Counted from the stretch's first letter, positions 32,196-42,964 are shown. The stretch is DNA of 64,000 nucleotides from Choristoneura fumiferana (GCF_025370935.1 NC_133499.1:5779466-5843465), one strand, 5' to 3'. Numbers and translations are program-made. The notes: a model not told the origin generated them from the letters alone.

Positions 32196-32271
32196 GCGCT
32201 TTAAAAAGTATGAAACAAGAAAATTTTCAAGAACTTGTAAGTACATACGAGTTGTGTATACTCCTCCTAAT

Positions 32272-32440
32272 TTGAACCTCGGCAAACTGACTCGACTCAG
32301 TTTTTAACCCCCGACGCAAAAAGAGGGGTGTTACAAGTTTGACCGCTATGTGTGTGTCTGTCTGTGACACCGTAGCTCTTAAACGGGTGGACCGATTTGA
32401 ATGTGGTTTTTTTTATTTGAAAGCAGGTTTTCTAGTTTAC
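32272..32440 (+). repeat. Family I fragment
   Basis: TTTGAACCTCGGCAAACTGA through GAAAGCAGGTTTTCTAG. It is nearly identical to 24,050-24,200 and therefore comparatively young. The following 32,440-33,030 shows no recognised feature. Confidence 0.65.
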
Positions 32441-33034
32441 CCGACGACGGCAAAGCCAAAAGGAAAGGTAATGATTTTAGCAGTCTATGTATGTTTGTAT
32501 TTACGTATGTTTCACCGTAGCGTCTACCATTCTACTCATCTGATTTTAATAAATTATTTTATGTAAAAAGGTAGGTATCCTATACCACCCGGAGCATACT
32601 CGTAGGTTTGAGGATGAGCATTGTAGATGCTAGGTACGGTGGAACATACTGTACGTATGTATATACAAACATACAATCATAAGATGTAAGTATAAACTTT
32701 TCTTGAAATACCTACTCTAAGAAAGAATCCAAAATATTAAGTTAGCTATTACAAATTATTTGTTTCCACTGTATTTAAAAACTAATTTAATTGTTATTAT
32801 TCACTTATTAATTGTACCAACAGTCGCCGGTTCTATCATAGCGTTAAATGGGCTAAACCCGCATTCCTAGAGTCATTGATTAACTTTTAACGAGTACTTA
32901 ACGACACGGCGTTTCTGGTACGCAATATTGATACAAAGAACTGTTATTTAATTACCTAGTTTAAGTGTGTTTAATTATAGTTTGTATAAATATCGCTTTA
33001 ATGACAATTCTAGTAGGAAGATTATTTTATGAGA

Positions 33035-33314
33035 GTGAGAGAGAGACATTTATTTACACATATTCGATACACAGAAAAAACACGTTAGGAAGAAATAATA
33101 ATTAAAAAAAACATCGAATAGTATAAATTGGGACCCACTCAGCATAATGTTGCGGCAAGCCACAACGCTGTTTTTCAGTGGGGCCCATATTTTATAGCAT
33201 AAGTTTGCTTTTGTACATCAATCTCTTATATTTAATGTAAACTCGTCCGTGTTTTCTGTATCGCTTACTATTTCTGGTGTACAATAAAGAGCCATTGTAT
33301 TGTATTGTATTGTA
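33035..33314. repeat. LINE 3' end fragments
   Basis: GAGACATTTATTTACACATA...GGGACCCACTCAGCATAATG (33,046-33,150) resembles 14,540-14,690. TGTATCGCTTACTATTTCTG...AATAAAGAGCC with (TTGTA)n at 33,257-33,314 is another LINE tail of the 7500-7738 type. Confidence 0.5.
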
Positions 33315-33379
33315 AACTGTTATTTTTATGTGTTTTACATACAATACAATACTAATTTTAAGTCACAGCTTCACTCGCG

Positions 33380-33465
33380 TTAAAAATACCATACTTTGCT
33401 TTGCTTAGTGTGCGACTAGGTCAATTGGTGTCAAGTGACCTGCCATGATCTTTATTTATTTCGCG
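33380..33465 (+). mobile_element. SINE-B 3' tail fragment
   Basis: TTTGCTTAGTGTGCGACTAGGTCAATTGGTGTCAAG with a TTTATTTATTT end is the last part of SINE-B, diverged. Confidence 0.5.
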
Positions 33466-33518
33466 AGAAAGATTTAAAATACGTACCTATTTACAGTATT
33501 TAAAAAGAACTGTGTTTA

Positions 33519-33770
33519 TTGACAATTAAGAATAATAAAATAGATAATGCATTAAATAAAAAAAAAGTATACTATTCGAAAAGGTCAGCAGGCGTAACAG
33601 GTGACCGAAGAGCTGGCAGCTTCCTCCGACAAAGAATTAGCTTAACTGTTCAAAGAGGAAACGCCGCCAGCATCTTCGGGACCTTACGAGTACCTAAGGG
33701 GTACTCTTTAAGTAATTTGTTTTTATTTTATGTAAGCTTTTTTATAGTATTTTATGCAACTGTATCGTAA
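33519..33770 (+). pseudogene. Possible non-LTR retrotransposon coding remnant
   Basis: An 83-codon frame contains G-D-R-R-A-G-S-F-L-R-Q-R-I-S and V-Q-R-G-N-A-A-S-I-F-G-T-L. This resembles, from memory, the last residues of some insect non-LTR reverse transcriptase ORFs. No catalytic domain is present, and the flanks are AT-rich. The resemblance is not verified. Confidence 0.3.
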
Positions 33771-33885
33771 TAGGGGTCCTTAAAACACGAGTGTGGGTTT
33801 ATGAAACGAGGCGTAGCCGAGTTTCATAATAGGGTCACATGAGTGTTTTAAGGCCTAATTACGTACAGTTGCATACAATATTTGA
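33755..33885. repeat. Hairpin with GAAACGAGGCGTAGCCGAGTTTC core
   Basis: ATGCAACTGTATCGTAATAGG, CCTTAAAACACGAGTG pairs with CATGAGTGTTTTAAGG, CCTAATTACGTACAGTTGCAT. A further internal palindrome, CTGTATCGTAATGACCATTACGATACAG, lies just right at 33,897-33,925. Confidence 0.65.
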
Positions 33886-34427
33886 TGTATGAAATCTGTA
33901 TCGTAATGACCATTACGATACAGCCGTGTTCATAATAGAACCCAATGTCGTAATGCTGGTCATTACCTATGTTTTTGAACGCATAATTGAGGATTTACTA
34001 TATGGGTGTAGATAAAGTATTTAAAATGGTTGTCATAATTAAGTAAAATAAAATAACTGAACGGGCATTTAGGTATTATGCCTGTATGATTTTTTAAATG
34101 TATGTAGGTATACATGTGTAAAATCTATGTTGTACAAAAAAAACATTCTCACCACCGCCTTTTGAACCGCATCTTGGGATTTCAATCCAGACCATAAAAA
34201 AGTCTGTTAAAAATCTTAGCGAACGGATTTTATACAGACGAAGTCGCGGGTAGAAGTTAGTAAGCTAATTCTAGTATTTTCCCTTGACGCCACTGATATA
34301 ATTTGCTTGTCAATTAAGCGGTATAAACTCATTACAATGCCGTTAATTTTCCATACAAACATAGTACTCGTTTACTAGATACGCGGCTATTACTACACTA
34401 CCGATATCGATATCACTATCGACATTT

Positions 34428-34453
34428 CGCACCTTTAGAATTAAAGTGACCTA
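34428..34453 (+). repeat. Terminal inverted repeat, left (transposase 3' side)
   Basis: 26 bp, perfect inverse of 38,670-38,695. A TAGGTCACTT word of the repeat recurs subterminally near 34,773, possibly an internal transposase-binding site. Confidence 0.95.
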
Positions 34454-35162
34454 TCTCAAAAACGCAAGTTTTCGGTAAACGTTGAATAAAGAATGATAAT
34501 GGCCGTGCAATTTAAATAAAAGGCATATAATTAAGCTGTTTTAAGTGATTTTAGAATAAAAAATATTTTACGTTATACTTTAGTTATTTTCCTATGTGGC
34601 TTAAGAAAAAAAAATAACAAAAAACCTTGATTTATATTTTTATTTTTATTTTTAAAAATAGTTCCTAATTGGGTCTTTGTTTGACTAAAAACATGTATTT
34701 TTAAAAAGACTTATTCTTATTTAGGTCTCTCTTTTTCTGAATATTCATTCAAAGTTTTGTTTTACATCGTATTAGGTCACTTAAATAATAAAAGTAAGAT
34801 TTTTTTAGGGGACTTTTACAATGGGTACGTAAAGAAAACCATTAAAATGACAGTAAACATCTTTTAATAAACTACAAATAACTTAGTCATTACAATTATA
34901 AAAAGACAATTTTTTAATATAACACCTCAGAAAAGTATCAAAAATAAAGTAAGGTAGGTAAACTTAACATGGATTTTATATCCTTAATATTGCTTATTCA
35001 AAAATCACTGCTTAGGTACTTTTAAACTACAGTATAAGTAAAGAACTACAAAATTTTACAAACAATAACAGTTAACATAATTATGAAACTTTATAAGTCT
35101 TTATTAACGAGATCGCTCCACTCTTTCTTTGTAATCAACATAAACTGTGGAAAACATAATAA

Positions 35163-38100
35163 TTAAAGTATATTATTAAAAAAAGCGGCATAATAACCAG
35201 GAATTAAATTTTTATTAATTAAATCACGTAAGTCTTTCTTTTTATGTTGACTTAATTCTAGCCTTTGGGAAAATGATTTTCTTAGCATAATATCTTGTGG
35301 ACTAGGCATTTTCTTTCGTTTGTTTCTCATATTAATTTTAGAGAACTCAGTTTGTTCATACGAAGTTTAAAGTAAAATTCAAACTGATCCTCCTTACAAA
35401 ATTTCAGAACCTTGATGTTGTTCCATAAAATATTATTTTTATGTTCATCTTCGTTGTAATTATAACCCCATTTTTCTTGCAGATCCTTCAAATCAATGAA
35501 AAAGTCGTATGTCAACTCCATCACATTAAAAGGTTTACCATTCTTACGCGAGTTTTTAATTAAGGTAACATACTGGTGGGGGGTGTAGATAGGTCCAGCC
35601 TTTTTATTTCTTTTAATTTCCTTCTCAATGAGGCTATGGACATTATCCCCTTCATTTTGGGTATGCCCTTTAATTAAATATTTATGTGTAATTGTGTGAA
35701 TGTTTTCGAAACAAGTGACAGCATAAGAGTATAATGATGTGATGAACTTGTTTTTATTTTGGCCACAACAATTGTCGGAATAAAATGTGACATTGAGCTT
35801 TCTATTGGGATTTTGATCATTTAAACGTTGTAAGTAATTTAGTAAACATGAGCCAATTTCATTGGCTCCTCTATTTCCCTGTACTTCGTCCCAGAAATAG
35901 CAATAGACATTATCATATGCCCCAATTTCATTTTGATTATCTTTGCTATTGTTTTTACGTTTATCAGCGGTTTTGGATTTCTTCAACATTTCTACAATAG
36001 TAAAATCAAAGCAATTTAATTTAGATTTATAAAAGAAAGAAGATGTTTCTCCAGTGGGACATTGCATTACAGCCTGCAAGTCGTAGACCGTACAAATATT
36101 GGTGTCATTTATATTTTCACGATCTAGGCGTTTTTCTTGGCGACAGAGGTCTTTTTCTTTAATATGATCTTCATATTTCTTTTTGATTTCTAGTTTTCGA
36201 TCAGGGGCTGCCAGCTCGTAATCTAAACATAGATCACACTTATCCTTCTTTGGTTCAAAAAAGCCAATGTTAAATTCTTTGGTAAAAATATTATAGTACA
36301 ACCAATAGTCACAAGTAGGTTTTCCTTCTTCTTGTTGAGACTTATCAAAATCTTTCCATAGATTCATTACCGTCTTCTCACCACTGATATACTCCCTGGA
36401 AGTAGAAGCTCTCAAATAATGAGACTCTATTCTGGGAATTGAATTTATATGTTGTTTTATGCTTTCTATTAGTATAGGATTTACCGGTTTCCTTGACGAA
36501 GACTTGCCTCTATTATCGCTTATGACAAAACCTTGTGGGTCAGTTTTTTTCTTTACCGTTCTAATTTGGCGATCACATATCCCTAGTGTGTTGATAAAAA
36601 AAGTCTTACAAACAAACATTATTCACTGTGAAATAGAATGCATTGTTTGGCAATCTAGGTTTATCAGCATTAGTGTATCTGTATTTTGGTTTTACCTCCA
36701 TCATGCAAGATCTTATATAAGACCTTTGTATTTCAATATCACCTATACACCAATATGTTTCAAACAATGTATTTCTATCGGTGTCGCTTATATTATCGAC
36801 ACATTTCAGTCTACATTTACAGGCATCTTTTACACAACGGGCAGGAACTTCTTTTTTAGTTGAAGATGAAACATAAGCTTTCCCAGAATTTCGTAATGCT
36901 TTTGCTATATTTTGTTTCCATTTCGATGGTTCTCGAGTACGTTTTCTCTATCTTTTAGCAGTCTCTGGGGCAGAGTTAACAGTTGAGGAAGAACGCGATG
37001 AACTAGTGCTTGAGCTTGACAACTGAGTAATCTCTCTAAAAGTTGCACTAGACCCGTTGACAGTATAGGTTGGGTCCAAGTCGCTTAAGTCTGCATCACT
37101 TTCATTAGAATTGATGGGTGACTGATGGTAAGTCTTTGAAGTTCCGCTAGAGACTTGGTTTGTTAACTTGGATGTCGAAGGTCCATCTATGGCAGAATGC
37201 TCATTTGAATTACTTTTACGACTGCTGGAACTGGACGAAGATGTTGACGATGATCTACTAGAAGAAGAGGAACTACTGGAACTACTGGAACTACTAGTTG
37301 ATGAGTATCGTGGTTTTGTAGATTGTTTTATTTCTGTTTCACCTGATATTAGAACCTCAGACATCGCTGCATCTTCATTTTGTGTAAAGTCCTGGATGTT
37401 ATTTATCGTTTCGACCTATAACAATGTATTCATGAGGTTTAGTTGTCAATAGCTCATAGAATAATATTTTAAAACATTAAATAATCGTAACACAAAAATA
37501 TGCCTTGTAAATAGCTTATAAACTCACCTCACTTGCATCTTGCGTAAGAAAAGTCTTTGGATCAAAATATGGAACGGATCCATCAAGAGAATCTTCTATT
37601 ATGGAAGGGCTTTGTGTTAATGATTTAACTTTTTCAGGAATATTCTGAAAATTTGTACAGTTGGGTATAAAAACTAGTTTATAAAAAAAAAGTAGGAAAC
37701 AACACGATGATAGTTTAACGGTAAGCACTTTCTTATTAAGATGAAATTATTATAAAGAATTACAAAATTGTATAATTGCTTACCCTCCTTCTTAATTTTT
37801 TTCTCAACAGAAAAATTCTGAAAATTAAATTTGTGATCATTACTAGTTACTTATGCCTACCGTACTTGTATGGCCGCCAGCAGATTTCTCATCAGTATCT
37901 GTTGGCACTTCCATTAATGAATCATTTTTATTACTAACATCATGTCATCTTACCTGATTTTTACTATTTTATTAAGTTTTTCTAAAATAAAATCTGATCT
38001 TTTCTTCATTGTTTTGTCCGTGTCTACCTAAAATCTGAAAAGAAGAATAGTAGTGGTTTATTTTGTACTTAAATCAAATTTACACGTACGTAGATAATCT

Positions 38101-38490
38101 AACACATTTATGAACATGAAAAAATAATCATTCACAGACAGACCCATGACTAAAATAGTCTGTGTTTTATGATCATAACTTATAACAAGAGAGACACAAT
38201 CACAAATAAGTTTCATCTTAAATATTAGATTTATCGAGATATAGACCAAAAGATGATTGAGTCTTTCAGATTGTAAAAAATTTCATTCGAAGAGTGACTT
38301 GATCACGAATCGGTCACATCGGAAGACACACTAATTAGTATAAAATTGACTCGATACGAAATAGGTCTTCACTTTATTAAAAATAGTGACGTCTACTTAC
38401 CTTGATGTTTGGTACTGTACCGACGTATTCTGGTTTAGGTCTCCACCGTAACGAACGCGTAACCACCTGCCCATGACACTCGCTGCACAT
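35163..38490 (-). pseudogene. Transposase-like gene with DUF7869-type core, disrupted
   Basis: Spliced minus-strand gene. Exon 1 is 38,490-38,401: 30 codons starting M-C-S-E-C-H, donor GTAAGT. A middle exon is 37,644-37,528: acceptor TTTTCAG, donor GTGAGT. After a 112-bp phase-0 intron the main exon starts at 37,415. The main exon has a Ser-rich segment (runs of Ser/Arg), then a conserved block with R-N-S-G-K-A-Y and Cys residues, then the core. The core includes Y-C-Y-F-W-D-E-V-Q-G-N, F-Y-S-D-N-C-C-G-Q-N-K-N and K-G-H-T-Q-N-E-G-D, an RNase-H-like D/D/E pattern. The C-terminus ends near 35,163. Lesions: an in-frame TAG at 36,950-36,948, a frameshift near 36,610-36,625, and a second frameshift near 35,335-35,345. 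Additional upstream exons are possible between 37,650 and 38,400. Inferred role: DNA cutting and joining at the element ends, in the nucleus. Confidence 0.85.
35327..36619 (-). CDS. Longest intact frame of the transposase core (430 codons)
   Basis: The open part between the two frameshifts; its ATG at 36,619 is not the natural start. Residues about 70-170 include Cys-X2-Cys-rich segments (K-C-D-L-C-L-D), possibly a zinc knuckle. Residues about 235-340 hold the predicted catalytic Asp, Asp and Glu motifs described for the whole gene. Codon use is strongly AT-biased, like the element. At each end a conserved neighbouring block continues in a different frame, which is why this ORF alone is incomplete. 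Confidence 0.85.
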   Translation of the reverse strand: MFVCKTFFINTLGICDRQIRTVKKKTDPQGFVISDNRGKSSSRKPVNPILIESIKQHINSIPRIESHYLRASTSREYISGEKTVMNLWKDFDKSQQEEGKPTCDYWLYYNIFTKEFNIGFFEPKKDKCDLCLDYELAAPDRKLEIKKKYEDHIKEKDLCRQEKRLDRENINDTNICTVYDLQAVMQCPTGETSSFFYKSKLNCFDFTIVEMLKKSKTADKRKNNSKDNQNEIGAYDNVYCYFWDEVQGNRGANEIGSCLLNYLQRLNDQNPNRKLNVTFYSDNCCGQNKNKFITSLYSYAVTCFENIHTITHKYLIKGHTQNEGDNVHSLIEKEIKRNKKAGPIYTPHQYVTLIKNSRKNGKPFNVMELTYDFFIDLKDLQEKWGYNYNEDEHKNNILWNNIKVLKFCKEDQFEFYFKLRMNKLSSLKLI

Positions 38491-38669
38491 TACTACTTGC
38501 GTCTCGCTAAAACTGAACAGACGCGTGGGGAGGGGACTACGTAAAAGAGACCGAAGTATCAGTGTGGCCTTTTCTACCTCAGATTAGGTCTGTATTTTAA
38601 TAAGAGTCGATGAAGATGGTCATTTAAAGTCCTTTTTCGACTAAAAGTCAAAATCACAAAATTTTGGAT

Positions 38670-38695
38670 TAGGTCACTTTAATTCTAAAGGTGCG
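38670..38695 (-). repeat. Terminal inverted repeat, right (transposase 5' side)
   Basis: Reads TAGGTCACTTTAATTCTAAA then GGTGCG, followed by the ATTT target duplication. It is the promoter-side end; exon 1 begins 180 bp inside. Confidence 0.95.
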
Positions 38696-38711
38696 ATTTC
38701 ATAGGTTCGTA

Positions 38712-39042
38712 TATACCAGGTGGGCCCTGTACAAGAGCAAAAAAATAAAACACAGGTTCTGCTACTCAAATGGAACTACTTTAGTTCTGCAACTTTAAAA
38801 AATTAAGTAATTTTATCATTGTGTTTATTCCAAACAAATTAAATTGTATTTTCAAAATAAATGACATCGCCTGTCACGTAACAAAACGTCGGATTTCGCA
38901 ATACATTGCTTGTCCAATTAAACTTTAAACTATGATAAAAATCATAATACAAGTTATTTTCAAAAGTTGTCGAACTAAATTAGCTCAAGATGGAAGCTGT
39001 GGTTTAATTTTTTGCTCCTGTTACAGGGCTCATCTTGTATAC
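38712..39042. mobile_element. Family P MITE, uninterrupted copy (331 bp)
   Basis: Starts TATACCAGGTGGGCCCTGTA and ends CTCCTGTTACAGGGCTCATC then TTGTATA. The ends are inverted over about 35 bp. It lies 12 bp right of the Sola-like element's right target duplication. Serves as the empty-site reference for the insertions at 25,462-27,183. Non-coding. Confidence 0.8.
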
Positions 39043-39530
39043 TATCGAACCAACTAAATTGTAACCCACTGTGGAACCTTTTCGTAGAAAAGTCATAACT
39101 AGTGACATCACATTGCTTGACAAAGGAATTCATTATTTTATATAACTATAACTATGTTCACGTGGCATGACAGTTCACAGTTCACACTAATGCACCACGA
39201 AAACGAAATTTATTATTTAAACTTACACTGAACATACTAACTAAACTTAGGTTTAAACTTATTATAATAATAACAGGTTCAAATTGGGACAGTCGAAATC
39301 CTATCATCTAAAAACTCACAAAACCGCAAGCATTCAGCACGCACAGCCGTCCATCTCCACGCTAGCAGGTCGCATTCAGGTGTCGATGCCAGCAACGCGT
39401 TAAGCTGTGTTAGGACATGGAGTAAAGGCTGACTGAATTATGACTTTATGACTGTGAGAATGTTCTATGGTGGGCCAGGAATCAAATGGTTTGACTGTAA
39501 CCTTGGTCGGCAAGAACAGATTTTTAGTTT
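39043..39530. other. No gene recognised
   Basis: A fragment CACTGTGGAACCTTTTCGTAG...GACATCACATTG at 39,068-39,117 resembles the interior of AA elements. The rest (39,120-39,530) has no repeat partner here and no convincing exon. Confidence 0.35.
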
Positions 39531-39995
39531 CGCCATGTCTGTCCGTCTGTCTGTTTGTCTGTCTGTACGCGGCTTAGCTCAGAGACCGTTAGTACTAGAA
39601 AGCTGTAATTTGGTATGAATATACATATCAGTCACGCTGACAAAGTCCCATAGACGTAATAAAATGGGGGTGATTTTTGTTTCTCGACTAACCCTGTAGT
39701 GTGGGGTATCGTTGGATTGGTTGGTCTTTTAAAACCATTGGGGGTTGCTAAGACGATTTTTCTATTCAGTGATCTGTTTGCGAAATATTAAACTTTAAAA
39801 TGCAAATTTTCATTAAAATCGAGCTTCCCCCCCTCTAAATCTAAACTGTTGGGTGGAAAAATTTGAAAAAATTCAGTGGTAGTAAATATATCAAATTTAC
39901 AAGGAAAATTATAGCGGCGAAGATTGATTGATAATTATTAGTAGTTTAAGAGTAAATAGCAGCCTAAGATATAAAACATACCTAAACTTGTTTTT
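39531..39995 (+). repeat. Family H copy, 5' and 3' incomplete
   Basis: ATGTCTGTCCGTCTGTCTGT, TACTAGAAAGCTGTAATTTG, GTGTGGGGTATCGTTGGATT, GGTTGCTAAGACGATTTTTC and AATAGCAGCCTAAGATATAA follow the order of 4745-5185. Confidence 0.65.
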
Positions 39996-40205
39996 TATAA
40001 AACTGACCCGTGATTTGGTTATCCCCTACTGGTAGGTACTTATGGAACCAAAGTAAATCACTCTTTCTTTCTTTTTCTTTCCCTATCTCACTTAGATCGC
40101 TCTGTTGTTCGTCTGTCCGTTTGTCAAGACTTTTTTTAACCTCCAACGCTAAAAAGGGGATGTTATATATAAGTAGGGGTATGTTACAGTCAGTTATGTT
40201 AAAAA

Positions 40206-40508
40206 GCCGTGGTGGCCTAGTGGTTTGACCTATCGCCTCTCAAACAGAGGGTCGTGGGTTCAAACCCCGGCTCGCACATCTGAGTTTTTCCAAATTCATG
40301 TGCGGAATTACATTTGAAATTTACCACGAGCTTTGCGGTGAAGGAAAGCATCGTGCGGAAACCTGCACAAACCTGCGAAGCGATTCCATGGTGCGTGCGA
40401 AGTTCCCAATCCGCACTGGGCCCGCGTGGGAACTATGGCCCAAGCCCTCTTGTTCTGAGAGGAGGCCTGTGCCCAGCAGTGGGACGTATATAGGCTGGGA
40501 TGATGATG
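40206..40508 (+). mobile_element. SINE-A, full length
   Basis: GCCGTGGTGGCCTAGTGGTT (A box), GTGGGTTCAAACCCC (B box), GGAATTACATTTGAAATTTA, GGAAACCTGCACAAACCTGC, CGCACTGGGCCCGCGTGGGA, GAGGCCTGTGCCCAGCAGTG and ATATAGGCTGGGATGATGAT. It differs little from the 60,204 copy. The 87-codon ORF inside is not a gene. Confidence 0.95.
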
Positions 40509-40509
40509 T

Positions 40510-41112
40510 GTGTATGAATGTTTGTTGCTCGCATACTTACATCAGAGTAACACATAGGTAAGCTATATTTTACCCCTTGGGATAAAATCTCGAATGTAAT
40601 TTTCGGAAATTCCCATAGAAATTTAATAAAATCACAGAATTTGAATTCAACTGCTGGACCTCATGGTGTTTGTGCGTGCAAAGCAGCGGGCTAACACTAA
40701 TTATTCATATTTTTCTAGGTCATATCGACATAAAATTATCGATACTTTGGCATCACTAAATGCATCCAAATATGGAGGAAACCGCAGCCGTGTGAAAAGC
40801 CCTGCTGTCTCGTCCTTACAAATGGGGTTTAGTTGAGTGTGAGAGAGACGGAGGATTGTGAATCATCGCGCGAAGTAACCAAGGGTGCGGTTGACTAGTA
40901 CAGTTACTTGGAATTGCTTGGGTGTTCATTTTAATCGTTTTTGTGATTGAAATGAGCGCGAAATTTGTGTTAAGCAGCTGGGGACCCTTTCATTTTAAGT
41001 AATTTATTGAATCAGGCGTTACTTTGCGGAGGTGTACTCGTATATCAATGAACTGAAACAATTACTTTGCTCAACTGCAACCTTATAAAAGAAAGAAATA
41101 ATTGTAGATTGA
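40510..41112. other. J and K fragments, no gene
   Basis: ACCCCTTGGGATAAAATCTC...GTGCGTGCAAAGCAGCGGGC (40,572-40,693) is family J-like. TAATTTATTGAATCAGGCGT...TATATCAATGAACTG (41,000-41,055) is the left end of family K. The rest is unassigned. Confidence 0.45.
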
Positions 41113-41755
41113 TAACCAAGGGTGGAAAGTGACCCATTTCACCCGAGATATTTCTCACTTCGTTCGAGCGCCAATAGTTCGAGGGGAAATGGGTAATTTC
41201 ACCCGAGTTAGACACTAATTTTCATTTCGACTGTGAGGAAAATAAAATACTACTTACAAAAAAATGAGAATAATAATAAATTGAATTCACTTATCCAACG
41301 GTACCTTTTCGACTGGCCACTTGCCACGGCCGACTATAAAAAAAATCGAGTTGGTCACGACCAAGGAGCTTATATACAAAACTGGAGGTTGAACGCCGAA
41401 CGAAGAAGTTTGACCTTTATTACTTATTTATATATTCCATCTCTTTCTTTCACATTTCACGAACGACTTCCATCTCTTTCTTAATGTACTTAATTAAAGA
41501 AAGAGATGGAATATGTTCGTGACGTAATAAAGATCAAATTTCTTGTTTCAAACGGATGTTCGGCGTTCAACCTCCAGTGTTGTATATAAGCTCCTTGGTC
41601 ACGACGTGCATCTAGATGGCCATGCCGAAACGTGAAAAAAAAAGTGTCATTGACGTAACTCAATTATCTTTGACTCCGTGGCTAATCGAAATATAAAAAA
41701 AAACTTTCCACCCTAGAGATAAAAACGCAATTTTCCACCCGGCTATCTACTATCT
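41113..41755 (+). mobile_element. Family L foldback element (copy 1)
   Basis: Outer ends AAGGGTGGAAAGTG and ACTTTCCACCCTAGAG are inverted. Inside, GGAGCTTATATACAAAACTG...GGTTGAACGCCGAACG pairs with CGTTCGGCGTTCAACCTCC-like sequence and TATATAAGCTCCTTGGTCACG. The AGAAAGAGATGGAA centre is also palindromic. A sister copy in the same orientation is at 62,333-62,985. The 83-codon ORF here is element-derived. Confidence 0.7.
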
Positions 41756-41804
41756 ACCCATGAAAATTAAACTTTCCGAACAGGAGAGATGGAATAGTTA
41801 TTTG

Positions 41805-42500
41805 TGTCACAAGGGAGCAAAATGGTGTATTTACGGCGAGGGCGTACATTGAATCCTGAGCGTAGCGAGGGATTCTAAAGTAGAATCCTGAGCGTAATGA
41901 GGGATTCAAGTGTTAACGCCCAAGATGAAAATAATTTTGCTCCCGAGTGGCCCATACAACTTTTCACACCGAACTAAGGAACTAGAAAAAAAATCTAAAT
42001 ATTATTAAAGAACAACCAGCATAAGAAAATGGCGTGGCTTTACAATTATCGACTTCAAAAAATAGCATTTGCAATAAAACACTTAGAAAAGCCTTGAACA
42101 GAAAAGTTGCACTTTGCTCCCTCTCGTCAGGGAGGAAAAGTTACTTTTCTGAAGGAGAGGTGTGAAAAAACATTTAATACCCATAAAAAACATATTAATG
42201 AGAAGGTACATACATGCTTAGCTATGTGGCAAAAGGTTCAGGCTCAGCATGTGCGTTGTGACTATATGCTTATAATAGCTACGTTTATGCAAGAAATGTG
42301 TGTTCATGCAGTTCCTCCACCTCCACAATGAAGAACACACACAAACCCATCTATCACAACAACCACACTACACTGACGCGTTTCGAACTCAACCAGAGCT
42401 CATCTTCGGAGCAACAGAACCGTTCATCATGCTAACAGATGTTAGACTCACATCTGATTGGTCATACCTACAGACAGACAATACATTCGTTTTACATGTA
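41805..42500. repeat. Foldback remnant (GGGAGCAAAAT) followed by a K fragment
   Basis: CAAGGGAGCAAAATGGTG is inverted at ATTTTGCTCCCGAGTGG (41,932-41,948). GAATCCTGAGCGTAGCGAGGGATTC is a near palindrome, repeated at 41,883-41,910. From about 42,230 (TGCAAGAAATGTGTGTTCATGC, GCGTTTCGAACTCAACCAG, ACAGATGTTAGACTCACATC) the sequence is one arm of family K. Confidence 0.55.
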
Positions 42501-42732
42501 AACTAGATGTAGGCGTATTAAGTATTGTTTGTCGTAATAATGCGGTGATTTTACGAGTATTGGTGTAAATAAGTTTATTACGATGTAGAATGGCTTTATA
42601 CGTACCAGGTGAAGGTAGCGCAGCTTCTGTTTAGACATAAAATAGTATAATAAAGAGATCTGTAACCAGTTTCGCTCGCCAAAATATGAAATCGTCGTTT
42701 ATGTTAGCTTTTTTTTTATTTCATATTAAATT

Positions 42733-42900
42733 ATGGTATACCGGATAACTCACGTCGATCGAGTTTAGCTCGACTTGTTTCGGGCTAATCCGTAGCTCTT
42801 CCTCTAGGAGCAAGCGTCTCGGCGGCTGCTGCAACACGCGCACTGCGCGCCGCCGCTCTGCTCACGCGACATTTCAAACTTAAACTCAAACTCACAACAT
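42733..42900 (+). repeat. GGCTAATCCGTAGC repeat with GC-rich tail
   Basis: Shares CCGGATAACTCACGTCGATCG, GAGTTTAGCTCGAC and GTTTCGGGCTAATCCGTAGC with 19,105-19,205. It runs into a CpG-rich GGCGGCTGCTGCAACACGCG and GCGCGCCGCCGCTC stretch. Confidence 0.5.
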
Positions 42901-42961
42901 TTATTGACATAAAAAACACACTACCTGTCTAAATCACAACAAAACACAGTAAAATATAAAT

Positions 42962-42964
<3 letters not shown>

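Larger units (their letters stand above)
34428..38695 (-). mobile_element. Complete DUF7869-type (probably Sola-like) DNA transposon, 4,268 bp
   Basis: The terminal inverted repeats are identical over 26 bp (34,428-34,453 and 38,670-38,695), starting CGCACCTTTAG and continuing to GACCTA. A 4-bp target duplication ATTT flanks both ends (34,424-34,427 and 38,696-38,699). The sequence that results if the element and one ATTT are removed (ATCACTATCGACATTTCATAGG) matches the sequence around 25,119-25,136 joined to 25,453. It carries one transposase gene on the minus strand, disrupted. A 4-bp non-TTAA duplication and this protein type fit the Sola superfamily best; that assignment is from general knowledge and is tentative. 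Confidence 0.9.

Noticed and set aside
36459..36863. 134-codon plus-strand ORF inside the DNA transposon
   Set aside because: It is the antisense shadow of the transposase exon, whose conserved blocks read on the minus strand.
37168..37452. Leu/Glu-rich plus-strand ORF
   Set aside because: Antisense of the Ser-rich segment of the transposase; the low-complexity codons give Leu/Glu runs.
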